NCBI RefSeq assembly: GCF_003086295.3
Contig: NC_092052.1
Coordinates: 28,433,427 to 28,497,426 of the forward strand
Reading direction: 5' to 3'
DNA: 64,000 nucleotides
Origin: Arachis hypogaea
Taxonomy: Eukaryota; Streptophyta; Magnoliopsida; Fabales; Fabaceae
Made by a program: the position numbers and the translations under genes. Within the stretch, counting starts at the first letter, position 1, and every line of letters begins with the position of its first letter. Below are positions 33,421 through 43,705 of this stretch, one piece after another. The notes beneath the pieces are model-generated. The model was not told where the DNA came from. It saw only the letters and a list, made by a program, of their open reading frames with translations, and did no database searches.

Positions 33421-33849
33421 AAGACAATTATGATGATATATATGACATCAAATAGCACTCAAGAAAACTAAAGAAAAAAACAGACACCCTGAAAATTAAA
33501 ATTTTAATAGTGTCACAAACTTCCTTTTCGTTCCTTCTTTCTTGTTTTTTTTCCTTTAACTTGAATCCTACTGAAAAGCAGTAAAAAACTTGAAATTCAA
33601 CAAAATATCAATCAAGCCAATCCATACAAATTGAAATTCCAGACTCAAGAATCATAGTAGCATGCTTAATTACCTATGAACTAAGACAAATGCTGATAAG
33701 AAATCCTAATTTTAATCTAAATTAACCTAATTAGCAAAAATAAGTTTGACTAAATAAAATCACTAAGTAAAAATTAAAATCTAACTAAAATCTAATGAAT
33801 TAAATCAGAAAACAGCAAAATTGGTTTTTGCAAAAACCTGGAAATTGAA

Positions 33850-34230
33850 GAACAGAGTAACAAGAAGGCAGTGGTGAGGAGGTTACAGTTGAGGGGTGGT
33901 CGCCGTGTTGCCAGAGCAATAGACCAGCAGAGGGGTAGTCGCCGTGTTGTGTCAAAGCTCCGGTTCGCGAAGAGGAGGATGCGAGAAAAGAGAAGAAGAG
34001 GAAGAAGGAGAAGAGAAGGAAGAGGGGTTTCTCGCCAGTGGTGGTTCGGCGCAGAACGAGGAGCGCACCGCGCCGTCGCCCTGGAGAAGCCCGCGTGGAG
34101 AAGAGAACCGCACCGTCACTGTGGAGGAGAGAACCGCACCGTCGCCGTGGAGGAGAGAACCGCGCCGTTGCCGTGGAGGAGCTGCTGTCGTCGTTAATGT
34201 CGTCGATTATTGGAGCTGAGTAGCTGACAG
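33850..34230. repeat. GC-rich block with 30-bp tandem repeats in the CACTA element
   Basis: An abrupt GC-rich island. At about 34080-34185 a unit like gtggaggagagaaccgcaccgtc repeats about three times at a 30-bp period. Open frames in several phases reflect composition. It may be the promoter or first-exon region of the element's transcript. Confidence 0.5.
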
Positions 34231-35192
34231 TGGAGAAAGGAGAGGAAGGGTTCGTGCATGGGTGTTACTGGTGGCTTGGACGCTTGGTTATTCAAGGCTT
34301 AGGTATTCTCTTTCAAATTAACTCATAAACAAATATGTTTTTTTTTTAAGTTATTTGATAGGAAAAATAATTGGTGGAAATATGATTAAAGGTTTCTCTA
34401 AAAGTTTTAATTATGAACAATTTTAGGTAGTCTTTTATAAATATTATTTGTTAAATTTTTTTGACAACCTTTATAAAATGTTGCATTTTTATTTAAAATT
34501 GTTGTCTTAAAGTTTTTATATTACAACATTTTGTAAATGTTGTTTTAGATATCAAAGACAACTTTTTTTATGGGTAACCAAAAATTTTGTTATCTTTGCC
34601 TTACTCAAAGGCAACTCGTCAAAAATGTTGTCTTTGCCTATTTAAGGCAACTTTTGTTAAATGTTGCTTCGAATAAGGGTTACCTTAGGCCAAAAATGTT
34701 GTAGTGAGATGATTAGCCGTGTGGTGACAACGCATTTTGGACCATTTTCAATGAGAGGACGGACGGTATCCATTGACAACGGTGATCCCCCAACATTTGG
34801 CTTGCCATGGAAAGGAGTATGAAGGATTGGATGAAGGCAATGGGAAAGCAGAAGTTCAGGAGGAACAAAGCATCTTCATACGCTTATCTGAAATTCCTAC
34901 CAATGAATTACATAAGTATTTCTATCTTATTTTATATTTTATTTATCTTTTAATTATCAATTCTCCATAACCATTTGAATCCGCCTGACTGAGATTTATA
35001 AGATGACCATAGCTTGCTTCAAGCCGACAATCTCCGTGGGATCGACCCTTACTCACGTAAGGTATTACTTGGACGACCCAGTGCACTTGCTGGTTAGTTG
35101 CATTGGAGTTGTGAATAAAAGTGAGAATCACAATTGCGCATACCAAATTTTCAGCGCCATTATCAGAGATCACAATTCCGTGCACCAATCGG

Positions 35193-35289
35193 CTACGGTA
35201 ACACACATCAGGACTATGGAGTCTAGCCATTCGGCCATACCAGCAGGGACCTTGGTGGACATCTCGACAATGTTCTTACGAAAAGACAT
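35193..35289 (-). pseudogene. Antisense PF04195-like gene of the Tat element, 5' part
   Basis: The minus strand from ATG 35289 reads 'MSFRKNIVEMSTKVPAGMAE' followed by 'WLDSIVLMCVTVAD', then reaches the element B target site. Its continuation in the same frame is at 20358 ('PEYREKIR'), so the gene was intact across this point before B inserted. The 5' end lies about 1 kb from the 3' LTR, so its promoter would have to be in the DNA between 35290 and 36265 or in the LTR, acting in antisense. Confidence 0.7.
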
Positions 35290-36265
35290 AAAGCAACTAC
35301 ACCTACAGCAAGAAAAATAAAAGGAGTCACTACCAAAAACAACTCGGACAGCAACAGAAAACAAAGGAACAACCAACAAGTAACAAGTATGGCAGCAAAA
35401 AGGCACCCCAAGATCCATGCAAAGCAAAGAAATCAAATACCAAAAAACCCAGGGGCATCCTTTGGAGGCAGTATAGATGCGGAAGAAACCCAAAGGGAGA
35501 TAAAGACCCTAACCCCTTCACCAAAAAGAAAAAGGTTCACCTAAAGCGCCTACATTCCCCCAAACCAAGCAACGAAGACTAAATGATCGCGACTTCAAAG
35601 AAACGTAAGCACCAGAAAGCTCTCAAAAAGCCCAGCAAGATCAAAACTTTATACAAAAAGGCATGTAGCAGTAAAGTACAGAGAAGCATGATGATCAAAA
35701 TGCGTAAGATAAAAAGACGTGAAGCGAAAACACTAACCTGCGGAAGAAGCTAAAACGAGCAAAGCAGTGAGCCACGAACAATCGTCACCAAAGATAATGG
35801 AAGCTCCAAAAAACCAAGAAAGGGACAATCTTGAGGATGAAGGAAAGGAAGCTTCTTTCGCTGAGCAAGAAAAATGCACGAACAAACCAAAAGCAAACTT
35901 CAGGAAAGAAACGAGCTTAGAGGTAAGATCGAAGGACGAAACAAAACAGAAAGGAAAAGGAAACTAAAACTAAGAGCAAAACCTCTTCTTTGATTTCAAA
36001 CAAAAGTTTAAAGAGGGAAATGAAACGGCAAAACACAATGAAAGCCAAATCAATAGGCATTAAAAGCGTGTGCGTATTCCCAAGAAAGTAACCCCTTCAA
36101 GAAACAAACGCGGCAATAAAGGAGCGAAAGCAAAAAAAAACACTTCACATTCAAACATAAACAGAAGAACAGATTGGACAAAGATGCTTGAGCACGACTT
36201 TTCCAAAGAGATCAAAGCTCAGAAGGCACGATCTCATGGAAAGGTCTAAGCTCAAGCAAGGGCAC
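35290..36265. other. Tat element 3' end between the antisense gene and the LTR
   Basis: A-rich sequence with scattered AG-rich runs and no supported ORF. The short plus-strand frame at 35767-35967 is Lys/Glu-rich low complexity and is not called. The segment right before the LTR ('ctcaagcaagggcac') is a weak polypurine tract. Confidence 0.5.
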
Positions 36266-36744
36266 TGTTCATACCCTGGGTCGAGCTATGCGATCCGGGT
36301 TGGACGAAGACAAGAATGACCGACCTCTTATAAAGGTTGATCGTCACCAACCTCTTCCCAAAAATGCTCGGCCAAATCGCCATAAGGGCCTAAGCAGGCC
36401 CAAAGCAGAAGATCACAGCCCACCTGAAGGCGGCTGGCCAAAAGATAAGTGGACTCACCCACAAAAAGATAAGATAAGATAACTAACTTATCTCAAGGGA
36501 GGTCACTCCACACTACTATAAATACACTGGAGCACCCAGGTATAAATCATATTCCAATTCTACTAAAAAACCTGCCTAAAGCCCGTGCTAACTTAAGCAT
36601 CGGAGTTTCTTGCATGTACCACCACCCTTCAATGACCAAGGATCGGCAGCATCTCCAGATCCAGTAAGTCGGACCCAACAGTTCCAATCACACCCGAAGA
36701 TCTCATCCGAGATCGACCTTTAGTTTCAGGTAACCCTCGGAACA
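36266..36744 (+). repeat. 3' LTR of the Tat element
   Basis: 479 bp, TGTTCATA to CGGAACA, followed by the TSD catct. A canonical TATAAATA lies at 36517-36524. The many scattered differences from the 5' LTR show an older insertion than elements A and B, consistent with their being nested inside it. Confidence 0.92.
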
Positions 36745-36813
36745 CATCTTATTCTAGATTTCATTTCGTATCACAAAGTAAATGTCTATTGCTGCAAATC
36801 TAATCCTCTAGAG
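36745..36813 (+). pseudogene. Old copia RNase H relic, middle piece
   Basis: The frame from 36746 gives 'ILF-stop-ISFRITK-stop-MSIAANLIL', matching the copia RNase H text around the '(CD)S...SIAANP' helix. It continues after the younger copia insertion at about 48309 with 'RRYKHLEIDLY'. The 69-bp piece is all that lies between the two insertions. Confidence 0.6.
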
Positions 36814-37433
36814 TGTGAAAAAAAGAAGCAAAATTCTTCTTTTTGGTTTGAAGTCAACAAAAATAGCTAGAGGTTACAAGTGGAGTAAGTTGAAATTTGA
36901 AGAAAACTAAAGAATATTATAGAACTTTGGCTAGAGTCAAAGTATGATGCTACAATTTGATCAACTTGAAGATGATACACAAACATAGTCATCCTAGTCA
37001 AAGCTTACAACTTGATAAGATCAAAATGAAAGAAGATACTAGTACACACAACTTGTGCAATTTGTGCAAGTAGTTCATAATGTGCAATTTATGCACAACT
37101 TGATCAACTTACAAATCAAATGCACCTCCACACAAAAAAAAATTATCTATAGGTGATGTATTTTTTTTAAAAGTGAACTTTCTCTTGTTCAATGTTAGTA
37201 TCAATAAAAATTAAGAGAGAAAAATAGTAAAGTTGTAATCTCTTTATATGAGTTTTATTTACATAATGTATAAGAGAGTATTATAGACTTCTCTACATCT
37301 TTTGAGAAATTATAATTTCACCACTTTGTTATATTCTTTTTACTATTATCTAAATTCTTGTTCAGTTCCACCAATTCCTCGTCCACAAATTTTAGTTGTG
37401 TTATTCTGTTTCTATTAACTTTGTTACCTAACA
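36814..37433 (+). repeat. 5' LTR of the copia element
   Basis: 620 bp, colinear with 47673-48308 but with many substitutions and small indels, so the insertion is not recent. Both contain 'gtgcaattt(a/g)tgcacaacttgatcaa', which can form a small hairpin. Confidence 0.88.
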
Positions 37434-37434
37434 G

Positions 37435-37446
37435 TGGTATCAGAGT
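37435..37446 (+). other. Primer-binding site, initiator tRNA-Met
   Basis: tggtatcagagt begins 1 bp after the LTR. TGGTATCAGAGC is the classical complement of plant initiator tRNA-Met used by Ty1-copia elements. Confidence 0.9.
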
Positions 37447-37496
37447 TTAAAGTTATTAATCTTTTGCTACAAAGAGAAAAGTTGGTGCTAGAACTA

Positions 37497-38215
37497 TGGC
37501 AACAAAATTTAAGATCAAGAAATTCAATAGAAATAACTTTTTTCTTTGGAAACTAAAGATCAAGGTAATTTTGAGAAAGGAGAATTACTTAGAAGCAATA
37601 AAAGGAATGCCTAATAACACTACTGAAGACAAGTGAAAAGCGATGGACGAAAATGCCATTGCCAATTTATACTTAGTTATGACAGATTTTTCATTATCAA
37701 GTATCTCAGAGAAACAGACAACAAAAGAGATTTGAGAGATACTAACTAATTTGTACAAGACAAAGTCACTTCACCACAGAATATTTATGAAAACTCTTCG
37801 TATGAATGAATCACATCGATGATAGATCATATCAACAATCTTAATATTGTATTTTCGTAAGTGATAACCATAGAGGGTCAGATTCTAGAAAATAAACGTG
37901 CTAAACTTCTTCTCCAAAGTTTACTAGACTCGTATGATCAACTAATCATCAACATCACAAATAATAATATTTTTTATCAACTCCCATTTGATGATGTTGC
38001 TGCCGTTATTCTTGAAGAAGAAAGTAGATATGCACAAAAATAAAGATGGTCGAATAGAGAGCTCAAAACAAGTAGAAGCTTTGTTGGTGATGAGAGGCCG
38101 TTCAACAAAACATAGCTCTAGTGGGAGTCAAAGTCGTAGTAGACCAAAGTTTCGAGAGAAGAATTTTAATTGTTACAATTGTGGCAAGAAAGGACACTTG
38201 AAGAATGATTGTTGA
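37497..38215 (+). pseudogene. Copia gag with CCHC zinc knuckle
   Basis: The frame from ATG 37497 reads 'MATKFKIKKFNRNNFFLWKL', the copia gag N-terminus. It continues with stops (near 37636 and 37730) through 'LYLVMTDFSLSSIS' and a helical segment. After a frameshift it ends in a perfect C-x2-C-x4-H-x4-C knuckle, CYNCGKKGHLKNDC (about 38171-38212). Confidence 0.8.
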
Positions 38216-38700
38216 TTCAACAATAAGAGCAAAGAAAAAACTACTGAAGCAACTATCTCACATGGTTGTGTTGCGAATACCTCTGATGATGGAGATATCT
38301 TGTGCATCGAAGTTGTAATTGGTTATGAAGGCAATAAACCAGTAGTTGATGTTTGGCTATTGAATTATGCAACAACATATGACTTGACTCCACATCATGA
38401 GTAGTTTAGAACTTATGAACCTATTTCAAAATGATCCATACTCATGGGAGATGATCATATCTTAGAAATTGTGAAAATTGGTACCATCAAAATTAAGATG
38501 TTTTAATTATTCTATCTATACAGTTCAAGGTGTAAGACATGTGAACGACTTGAGAAAAAATTTTTTGTTCATTAGGCTTTTGGATTTTCAAGGGTACAAG
38601 ATCAATACTGAAAGTGGGTCGTTGAAGGTGACTAATGGTGCTCCTCTGATCATGAAGGAAAAATAGCTAACATGCCAAAAGAAATAAAAACATGTCATGA
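38216..38700 (+). pseudogene. Copia protease and pre-integrase remnant; integrase core deleted
   Basis: Protease text 'VDVWLLNYATTYDLTPH' shows Asn-Tyr-Ala in place of the catalytic Asp-Ser-Gly. The pre-integrase 'GVRHVNDLRKNFLF', 'LLDFQGYKI' and 'SGSLKVTNGAPLIMK' follow. Directly after 38666 the text jumps to the RT N-terminus. The zinc-binding domain and D,D-35-E core of integrase, normally about 300 residues, are absent. Confidence 0.65.
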
Positions 38701-39600
38701 TGCATATTGTTTAGTTACCGAAAATGGAGAACCATCAACTTTTCAAGAGGCTATAGAAATTTCAAATTCTTCTTTTATGGATGATAGCCACACAAAAAAA
38801 ATAAAAATACTATGCAGAAATAAGGCATGGGAGCTTGTCCAGTTGTCCCACTCCCAGATGGAAGGAAAGCCATTGGTAATAAATGGGTCTGCAAAATCAA
38901 GCGTGATAGTCATGACCAAATAGAATGCTACCATGCAAGACTGGTGGTGAAGGAATTTACTTAGAAAGAAGTTATTGATTTCAATGAAATATTTTCTCCT
39001 GTAGTCAGAATTTTTACAATCAAAGTAGTTCTTGTTATATGTATTGTGTATAATTTACATCTAGAGAAACTAGATATAAATACTACCTTTCTCTATGGTG
39101 AACTTGAAGAAGAAATATATACACTCCAACCAAAAGGCTTTGAAGAACCAAAGAAAGAAAACTTGGTTTGCCGACTAACGAAATCTCTATACAGTTAAAA
39201 GTAGGCACCGAAATATTGGCACAAGAGATTTAATTCCTTCATTATTAGCCTTGATTATAGCAGACTTCAGTAACACCATTGTGCTTATTACACTAGGTCT
39301 AGTAACAATGATTTCATCATTCTACTATTATATGTGGATGACATATTAGTGATATTCCCCAACAAAAATTGTGTCTAAAGAACTAATGACTCAGTTAGTT
39401 AGGGAGTTTGATATGAAGGATTTGGGACCAGCAAACAAAATTTTATGGATGCAGATTTGTCGAGACAGAAAAGATAGGAAGACTTGGCTATCTCAAGAAA
39501 ATTACTTGAGAAAGATCTTGTGGCACTTCAATATGCAAGAGTGTAAGCTAATATCTACTCCACTTTTTATTAATTTTAATTATCTTCTAAGATGTGTCCT
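38701..39600 (+). pseudogene. Copia reverse transcriptase, multiply broken
   Basis: Recognisable order: 'EPSTFQEAIEIS', 'NKAWELVQL', then in another frame text equivalent to the fingers, 'LQPKGFEEPKKENLVCRLTKSLY', and the catalytic 'LLYVDDILV' box near 39330-39355, then 'LMTQLVREFDMKDLGPANKILWMQI' (39371 onward). Stops and shifts separate every block. Confidence 0.75.
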
Positions 39601-39930
39601 AGCAGTAAAGCAGAAAAGATAAAAATATCCCTGGTACCATATGTATTTGTGGTGGAAAGTCTTATGTACATCATGATTTGCACCAGACTAGATATTACTC
39701 AATCTGTCGGGATGGTCAGCTCATGGAAAATCCAGGAAAAGAGCACTGGAGTGCTGTGAAGAGGACCCTGAGATATATCAAAATAACCTTTAATAATACT
39801 CTATATTTTGGAGGATCTAATCTTACCATCAAAGATTATGGTGATTTTGATTTCGCAAGAGACCTTGACGAAAGAAAGTTCACTATTCGCTATGTGTTTA
39901 CACTTATAGGAGGTGCAGTAAGTTGGTTAT
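39601..39930 (+). pseudogene. Copia RNase H, 5' part
   Basis: The open stretch 39678-39930 reads 'ENPGKEHWSAVKRTLRYIK', 'GDFDFARDLDERKFTIRYVFTLIGGAVSWL'. It is cut at 'AVSWL' by the solo LTR at 39931. The text resumes at 47265. Confidence 0.8.
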
Positions 39931-40379
39931 TATAAGATCGCGAATTTTTAGAAATTAAATTATGAGCTTTTGAGTTTAAAATTAATTAAAACTCACATGA
40001 TTTTCATAGTAAGTGGTATTTTCTTATTTATGATTTAAAGTTTAAGTAATTAAAAAATAATGAGGATTTTATATGCTTTAAATTGAATATATTGATTTTG
40101 AACCTTATTTTTTGAATAAACAAAAAATTAATCTGATTATCTCTAATTTTTATATTAGAGTACTCAATTGAAAATAATTTGTAAGTTGAAGAATAATTAG
40201 TATTTTCAAAGTTAATTATATTGGGTTAAATTTGATTTTAAATTATTACTCTACCCTTTTATTTTATTAAAATTCTTAATCTACCAAACTCCAAAACCTC
40301 CAAAACAAACCCTAATTTACACTACTCTAACCTTATCACAACACACACTCACCTCATCATCTCTCTTTACCACGCCACC

Positions 40380-40870
40380 AACCCCCTCCCGGCGGAAGAA
40401 AAAGAAAGAAAAAAGAAGAGAGGGGAAAACGGAGGGAGGAGGAAGAGAAGAGGACGACATCGGCGGGGTTAGGTGCCATTGTTGCCGTCGCCGTCAGACC
40501 AGAGGAGGAGAGAGAGAGTGCGACGTTGAGAGAGAGAAGGAGAGAGAGAGCTCGCGAGAGACGTCACCGTCGCTGCGAGGAGCTGCCAGCTGCGCTGTTG
40601 TCGCTGTTTCGTCGTGGAGCCTGCATCATCGTCGCCGTCACCGTCGAGGGAGTTGCCGCCATCGCGTTCTACTTTCCGTCGTGCCTCCATTGCCGCCAAT
40701 CTATCACCGCTGTTGTTGGCTTGGCATCACCGCCGCTGCTCGCCGTTTTGAGCTGTGCCACCTTGTCTGTGGCTGCCGAGATCATGGTTGTGACCACCGG
40801 AGCTACTGCTGCTCGGTTCAGTCGTTTCTCCTTAGTTACAGTAAGCGTTCTCATTCCGAAACCCTTGAAA
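40380..40870. other. GC-rich island of the outer solo LTR
   Basis: A GA-rich run (40390-40460) passes into a CCGTCGCCG-type GC-rich block with open frames on both strands and no domain. A very similar layout occurs at 43255-43700 in the inner LTR. It may be the LTR's promoter-proximal transcribed region. Confidence 0.5.
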
Positions 40871-42166
40871 ATCAGTATTCTGTTATAATTTGTTGAAGAT
40901 TATGAGGTATTGGTGACGTAGGGTCAAACTCCAATAATTGCATATTTGTAATTAAAGTTGCTGTTGTGGCTGCGGGTATAATGGAGATGTGGTTGCGGCT
41001 GTCATTGTTGCGGGTCAAGAGAAAAAGGACTTTTGGACGCATTTATTTTATAGGTTTTAACTATTTAAGGTAGAAGCTTTTCTTAAACCCATTTTATTTC
41101 TGAGAATTGTTATAAATTGATATCGATATAAAAATATATTTTTATGATTATGTGAATCTTATGGATTACTTTGAGCTGTTCGGATGAATGAAACTGGTTA
41201 ACTAAGTTTGGATTAAGAATTAAATGAAGAGTTGGGTTGCTTGTGATGGACTTGATTTCCTAATTGTTGGGATTCTTGATTTGTTTGATGGGTTTGTATT
41301 GAGAACTGTTGAGTGTTCTAGATTATCTAATTTATATGTATATTTGGAAAATGGTTTGATATTGAAGCGGTTGATGAGAGATATTGGTTTGGTTGGAACC
41401 CTTGAAGGGTGGCAAAGTCCGAATTTTAGAGGAGATGCTGTTGAAATTTTTATAAGCATTACGTGAAATTGAATAATAAGCATTAACTTATTTTGGGTTT
41501 GATTAATTATGAAAAAGATTATGTTTTGGGGGTACTTTAAGCGAAAAATAAAGTAATAAAAATGGGTATTTAAGCATAAATGATTTGTGAGTCTTTGAGA
41601 AAAAATTTTGAACTTAAAAAAGAAGTTGAAGTTGGTTAATTTGATTGAAGCACTGTTTTAAAAAATTTTAGAGGAGTTAAAGTATTTGAATTTGATTTGG
41701 TGAAAAAGAAATGAATTTTTATACTTTTCGAGAATGTCTTAAACTTAAAAGTGAAGTTGTAAATTATTTTGGAAAAACTTGATTAAATCGAAAGTGAGTT
41801 TATTTGATTGATTCTAATTAAAGAGTTATGATTTAAGAATTTTAATGAATTTAAAATAATGAGATTGATTATTCAAGGTTAAATAAAAATGAGTTCTATA
41901 ATTTTGTTAATTTGAGAAATTGATTTATGATTTAACTCATTTGATTTTGAGATAACGATTGAAGACTTTGGGATAATTTAAATTGATATTGAGGAATTAT
42001 GGAAGTTTGGCTTGATAGCCTACAAAGCGATTAATCAAAGAATGGTATATGAGATTATAATTATGTTTGTCAAGAATTTGATGATGAAAATGATTGTATT
42101 TGATGTTGGGGGTAGATATGATGAATTTAATGAATCATTCTCCGATAACGACTTGATTTTAGAGAC

Positions 42167-42475
42167 ACCTGCTTGGATAGATGTAAGGGTTGTGACTTAG
42201 TCCCACTTGCTCCGGGTTAAGATTTGGGACACTTGGATAGACACAAAAGTTTTGGTTCGTCCCACTTGCTTTGGGTTAAGATTTTAAACACCTGTCTGGG
42301 TAGATGCAAGGGTTAAAGCGTTGTCTCACTTGCTCCGGGATGTGGTGAAAGGCACCTGCCTGGGTAGATGCAAGGGTTGAGGTGTTGTTCCACTTGTTTT
42401 GGGTTGCAGTGTGAAGCACCTGCATGGGTTGATGCAAGAATTGTGGTTAGTCCCACTTGCTCTGTGATGTGGTCT
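42167..42475 (+). repeat. Tandem repeats of about 65 bp in the outer solo LTR
   Basis: Five degenerate copies of 'cacctgcctgggtagatgcaagggtt...tcccacttgctccgggtt'. Period and sequence drift between copies. Not found in the inner LTR, which has different repeats at the equivalent place. Confidence 0.75.
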
Positions 42476-43254
42476 TCTATGTCCGGATCAGCTACCGGAT
42501 GTGTCGGGTTTGTTATTGTAACCGACAAGTGAGCTCATGGTCAATAGGATAGGCATGTATCATGTGCATTTGATTGCTATTGTTTAGGTTTGAATAATTG
42601 ATTTAGTTTGCCTAATTAATAATTTGTGTACTACTAATTATACTATTTGTCATGATTGTTCTCTATGTATGTGATTGTTTGTGTAAGACCCAAATTTTTA
42701 GAAAATAAATAATGAGTTATTTATATTTTAATATATATGGTTTTATTTTTAGAAAGATTATGAGACTTCAAGTTTTAAATTAATTTGATTTTATATAAAT
42801 TTCAATTATAATTAGATATTTTTGATTTACTGAGATTAATGGTTCTTGTTTAATTAAAATTCAAAGTTCTAGTAATTAAAGATAAAAGAGTTTTATATAT
42901 AATTTAAATTACATAATTGAAGGTTTTGATTAATTTTATGAACTAAAAGAAAATTTATTTATTTATCTTTAAATTGTAAATTAGAGTATTTAATTAAAAA
43001 TGATTTGTAATTTGAAAAATAAATAATAAATAAGTATTCTTAAAATTAATTATATTGAATTAAATCTGGTTTTGAATTAAAACTCTACTCAAACCCTGAA
43101 TTCCCAATTCCAGACCCTAATTTCACTAACCCTAACCTCTCTTACCCAACTTACATACACATGTAATTTCCCTTTCACACCTGTTTGCTACTCAATGAGC
43201 CACGTTACTAACTCCTCACCGCTACTCACTCACCATCACCATTCCTTTTTCCTT

Positions 43255-43705
43255 TTATCCCACCCACACCCACGCAGAAAGAAAGGAAGAAATCAGAAGG
43301 AAGAAACGAGGAGGGATTGAGAGTGAGGAACCAGAGCTGCGGGAAGAGAGGGGAGGAGAGGAAGGGTGACGTCGGAGGAGAGAGCGAGTTCGCGGAGGAG
43401 AGCCAGAGGAAAGACGCGCCGTTGCTGTGCGAAGACCATCGTCACTGTCGAGCTCGCCATTCCATCGTGGAGCCGTGACGCTGTCGCATCGCCATCGTGC
43501 TTTCTCGCCGCCGCTACCGTCGATGGAACCATTATCGTCGGAGGAGCCATTGCTGGGAGAAGCCCTAGCCATCACCGTCGCAGATGAACAGGGGAGAAAG
43601 AGAAGGAGTGACGTGACGGGAGAGAAGGGGGACCTCCGCCACTGCAACGGCCGCTGGCGAGTTGCACGCCACCATGGAGTCACCATTCTTGCCACCGTTT
43701 AGCTG
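43255..43705. other. GC-rich island of the inner solo LTR
   Basis: Like 40380-40870: GA-rich, then GC-rich with 'ccgtcg' text and frames open on both strands (for example minus 43695-43255). No homology to a protein domain is seen, and codon-level conservation with the outer LTR is not evident. Confidence 0.5.

Larger units (their letters stand above)
30459..34706. mobile_element. CACTA (En/Spm) transposon, apparently non-autonomous
   Basis: The left end reads CACTACAACAAATTCGGGC. The right end is the reverse complement of CACTACAACATTTTTGGCC. Both flanks are the 3-bp duplication aga (30456-30458 and 34707-34709), and the LTR sequence is intact when the insert is removed. CACTA termini with 3-bp TSDs are diagnostic of the superfamily. 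Subterminal regions (30480-31030 and 34430-34690) carry many copies of 'aaggcaac' or 'aaagcaacac' in both orientations, the usual transposase-binding repeats. No TNP2-type transposase reading frame is visible in 4.2 kb. Confidence 0.9.
20359..35187 (+). mobile_element. Element B: gag-protease LTR retrotransposon lacking RT and integrase
   Basis: LTRs begin tgatgagcggataatt at 20359 and 29254 and end cacca at 22040 and 35187. The 5-bp TSD atcgg is perfect (20354-20358 and 35188-35192). The interior (22041-29253) has a tRNA-Asp-type primer site, a repeat-rich leader, gag, an Athila-like protease, a palindrome array and a PF20167-like ORF. It then ends at a hairpin and polypurine-like tract. There is no room for, or trace of, RT, RNase H or integrase between protease and the array. 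The right LTR is split by a CACTA transposon. It is a non-autonomous Athila-branch element. Confidence 0.9.
29254..35187 (+). repeat. 3' LTR of element B, split by a CACTA element
   Basis: LTR halves 29254-30458 and 34710-35187 join to give a sequence colinear with 20359-22040. The TATA box is conserved at 29852-29859. The internal 4248-bp insertion plus the duplicated aga explains the extra length. Confidence 0.9.
1975..36744 (+). mobile_element. Tat-type Ty3-gypsy LTR retrotransposon with nested insertions
   Basis: Two related LTRs (1975-2447 and 36266-36744) begin TGTTCATA and end CGGAACA. They are flanked by a perfect 5-bp TSD, catct (1970-1974 and 36745-36749). Between them in order are a tRNA-Asp-type primer site, gag, protease and RT, then element A (5440-15107), then RNase H, archaeal-type RNase H and integrase, then a long 3' region with an antisense ORF interrupted by element B (20359-35187). 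Without insertions the element would be about 10.3 kb. A second RNase H after the normal one and an antisense 3' gene are hallmarks of the Tat lineage (Ogre, Retand and Grande relatives). All its genes are broken. Confidence 0.9.

Noticed and set aside
5440..35187. Endogenous pararetrovirus or envelope-bearing retrovirus
   Set aside because: No movement protein, coat protein or envelope features. LTRs, TSDs and tRNA-Asp primer sites show ordinary Ty3-gypsy retrotransposons.
40469..43702. Several 70-150 codon ORFs in the GC-rich islands of the solo LTRs
   Set aside because: Frames are open on both strands, are not conserved between the two related LTRs, and lack recognisable domains.
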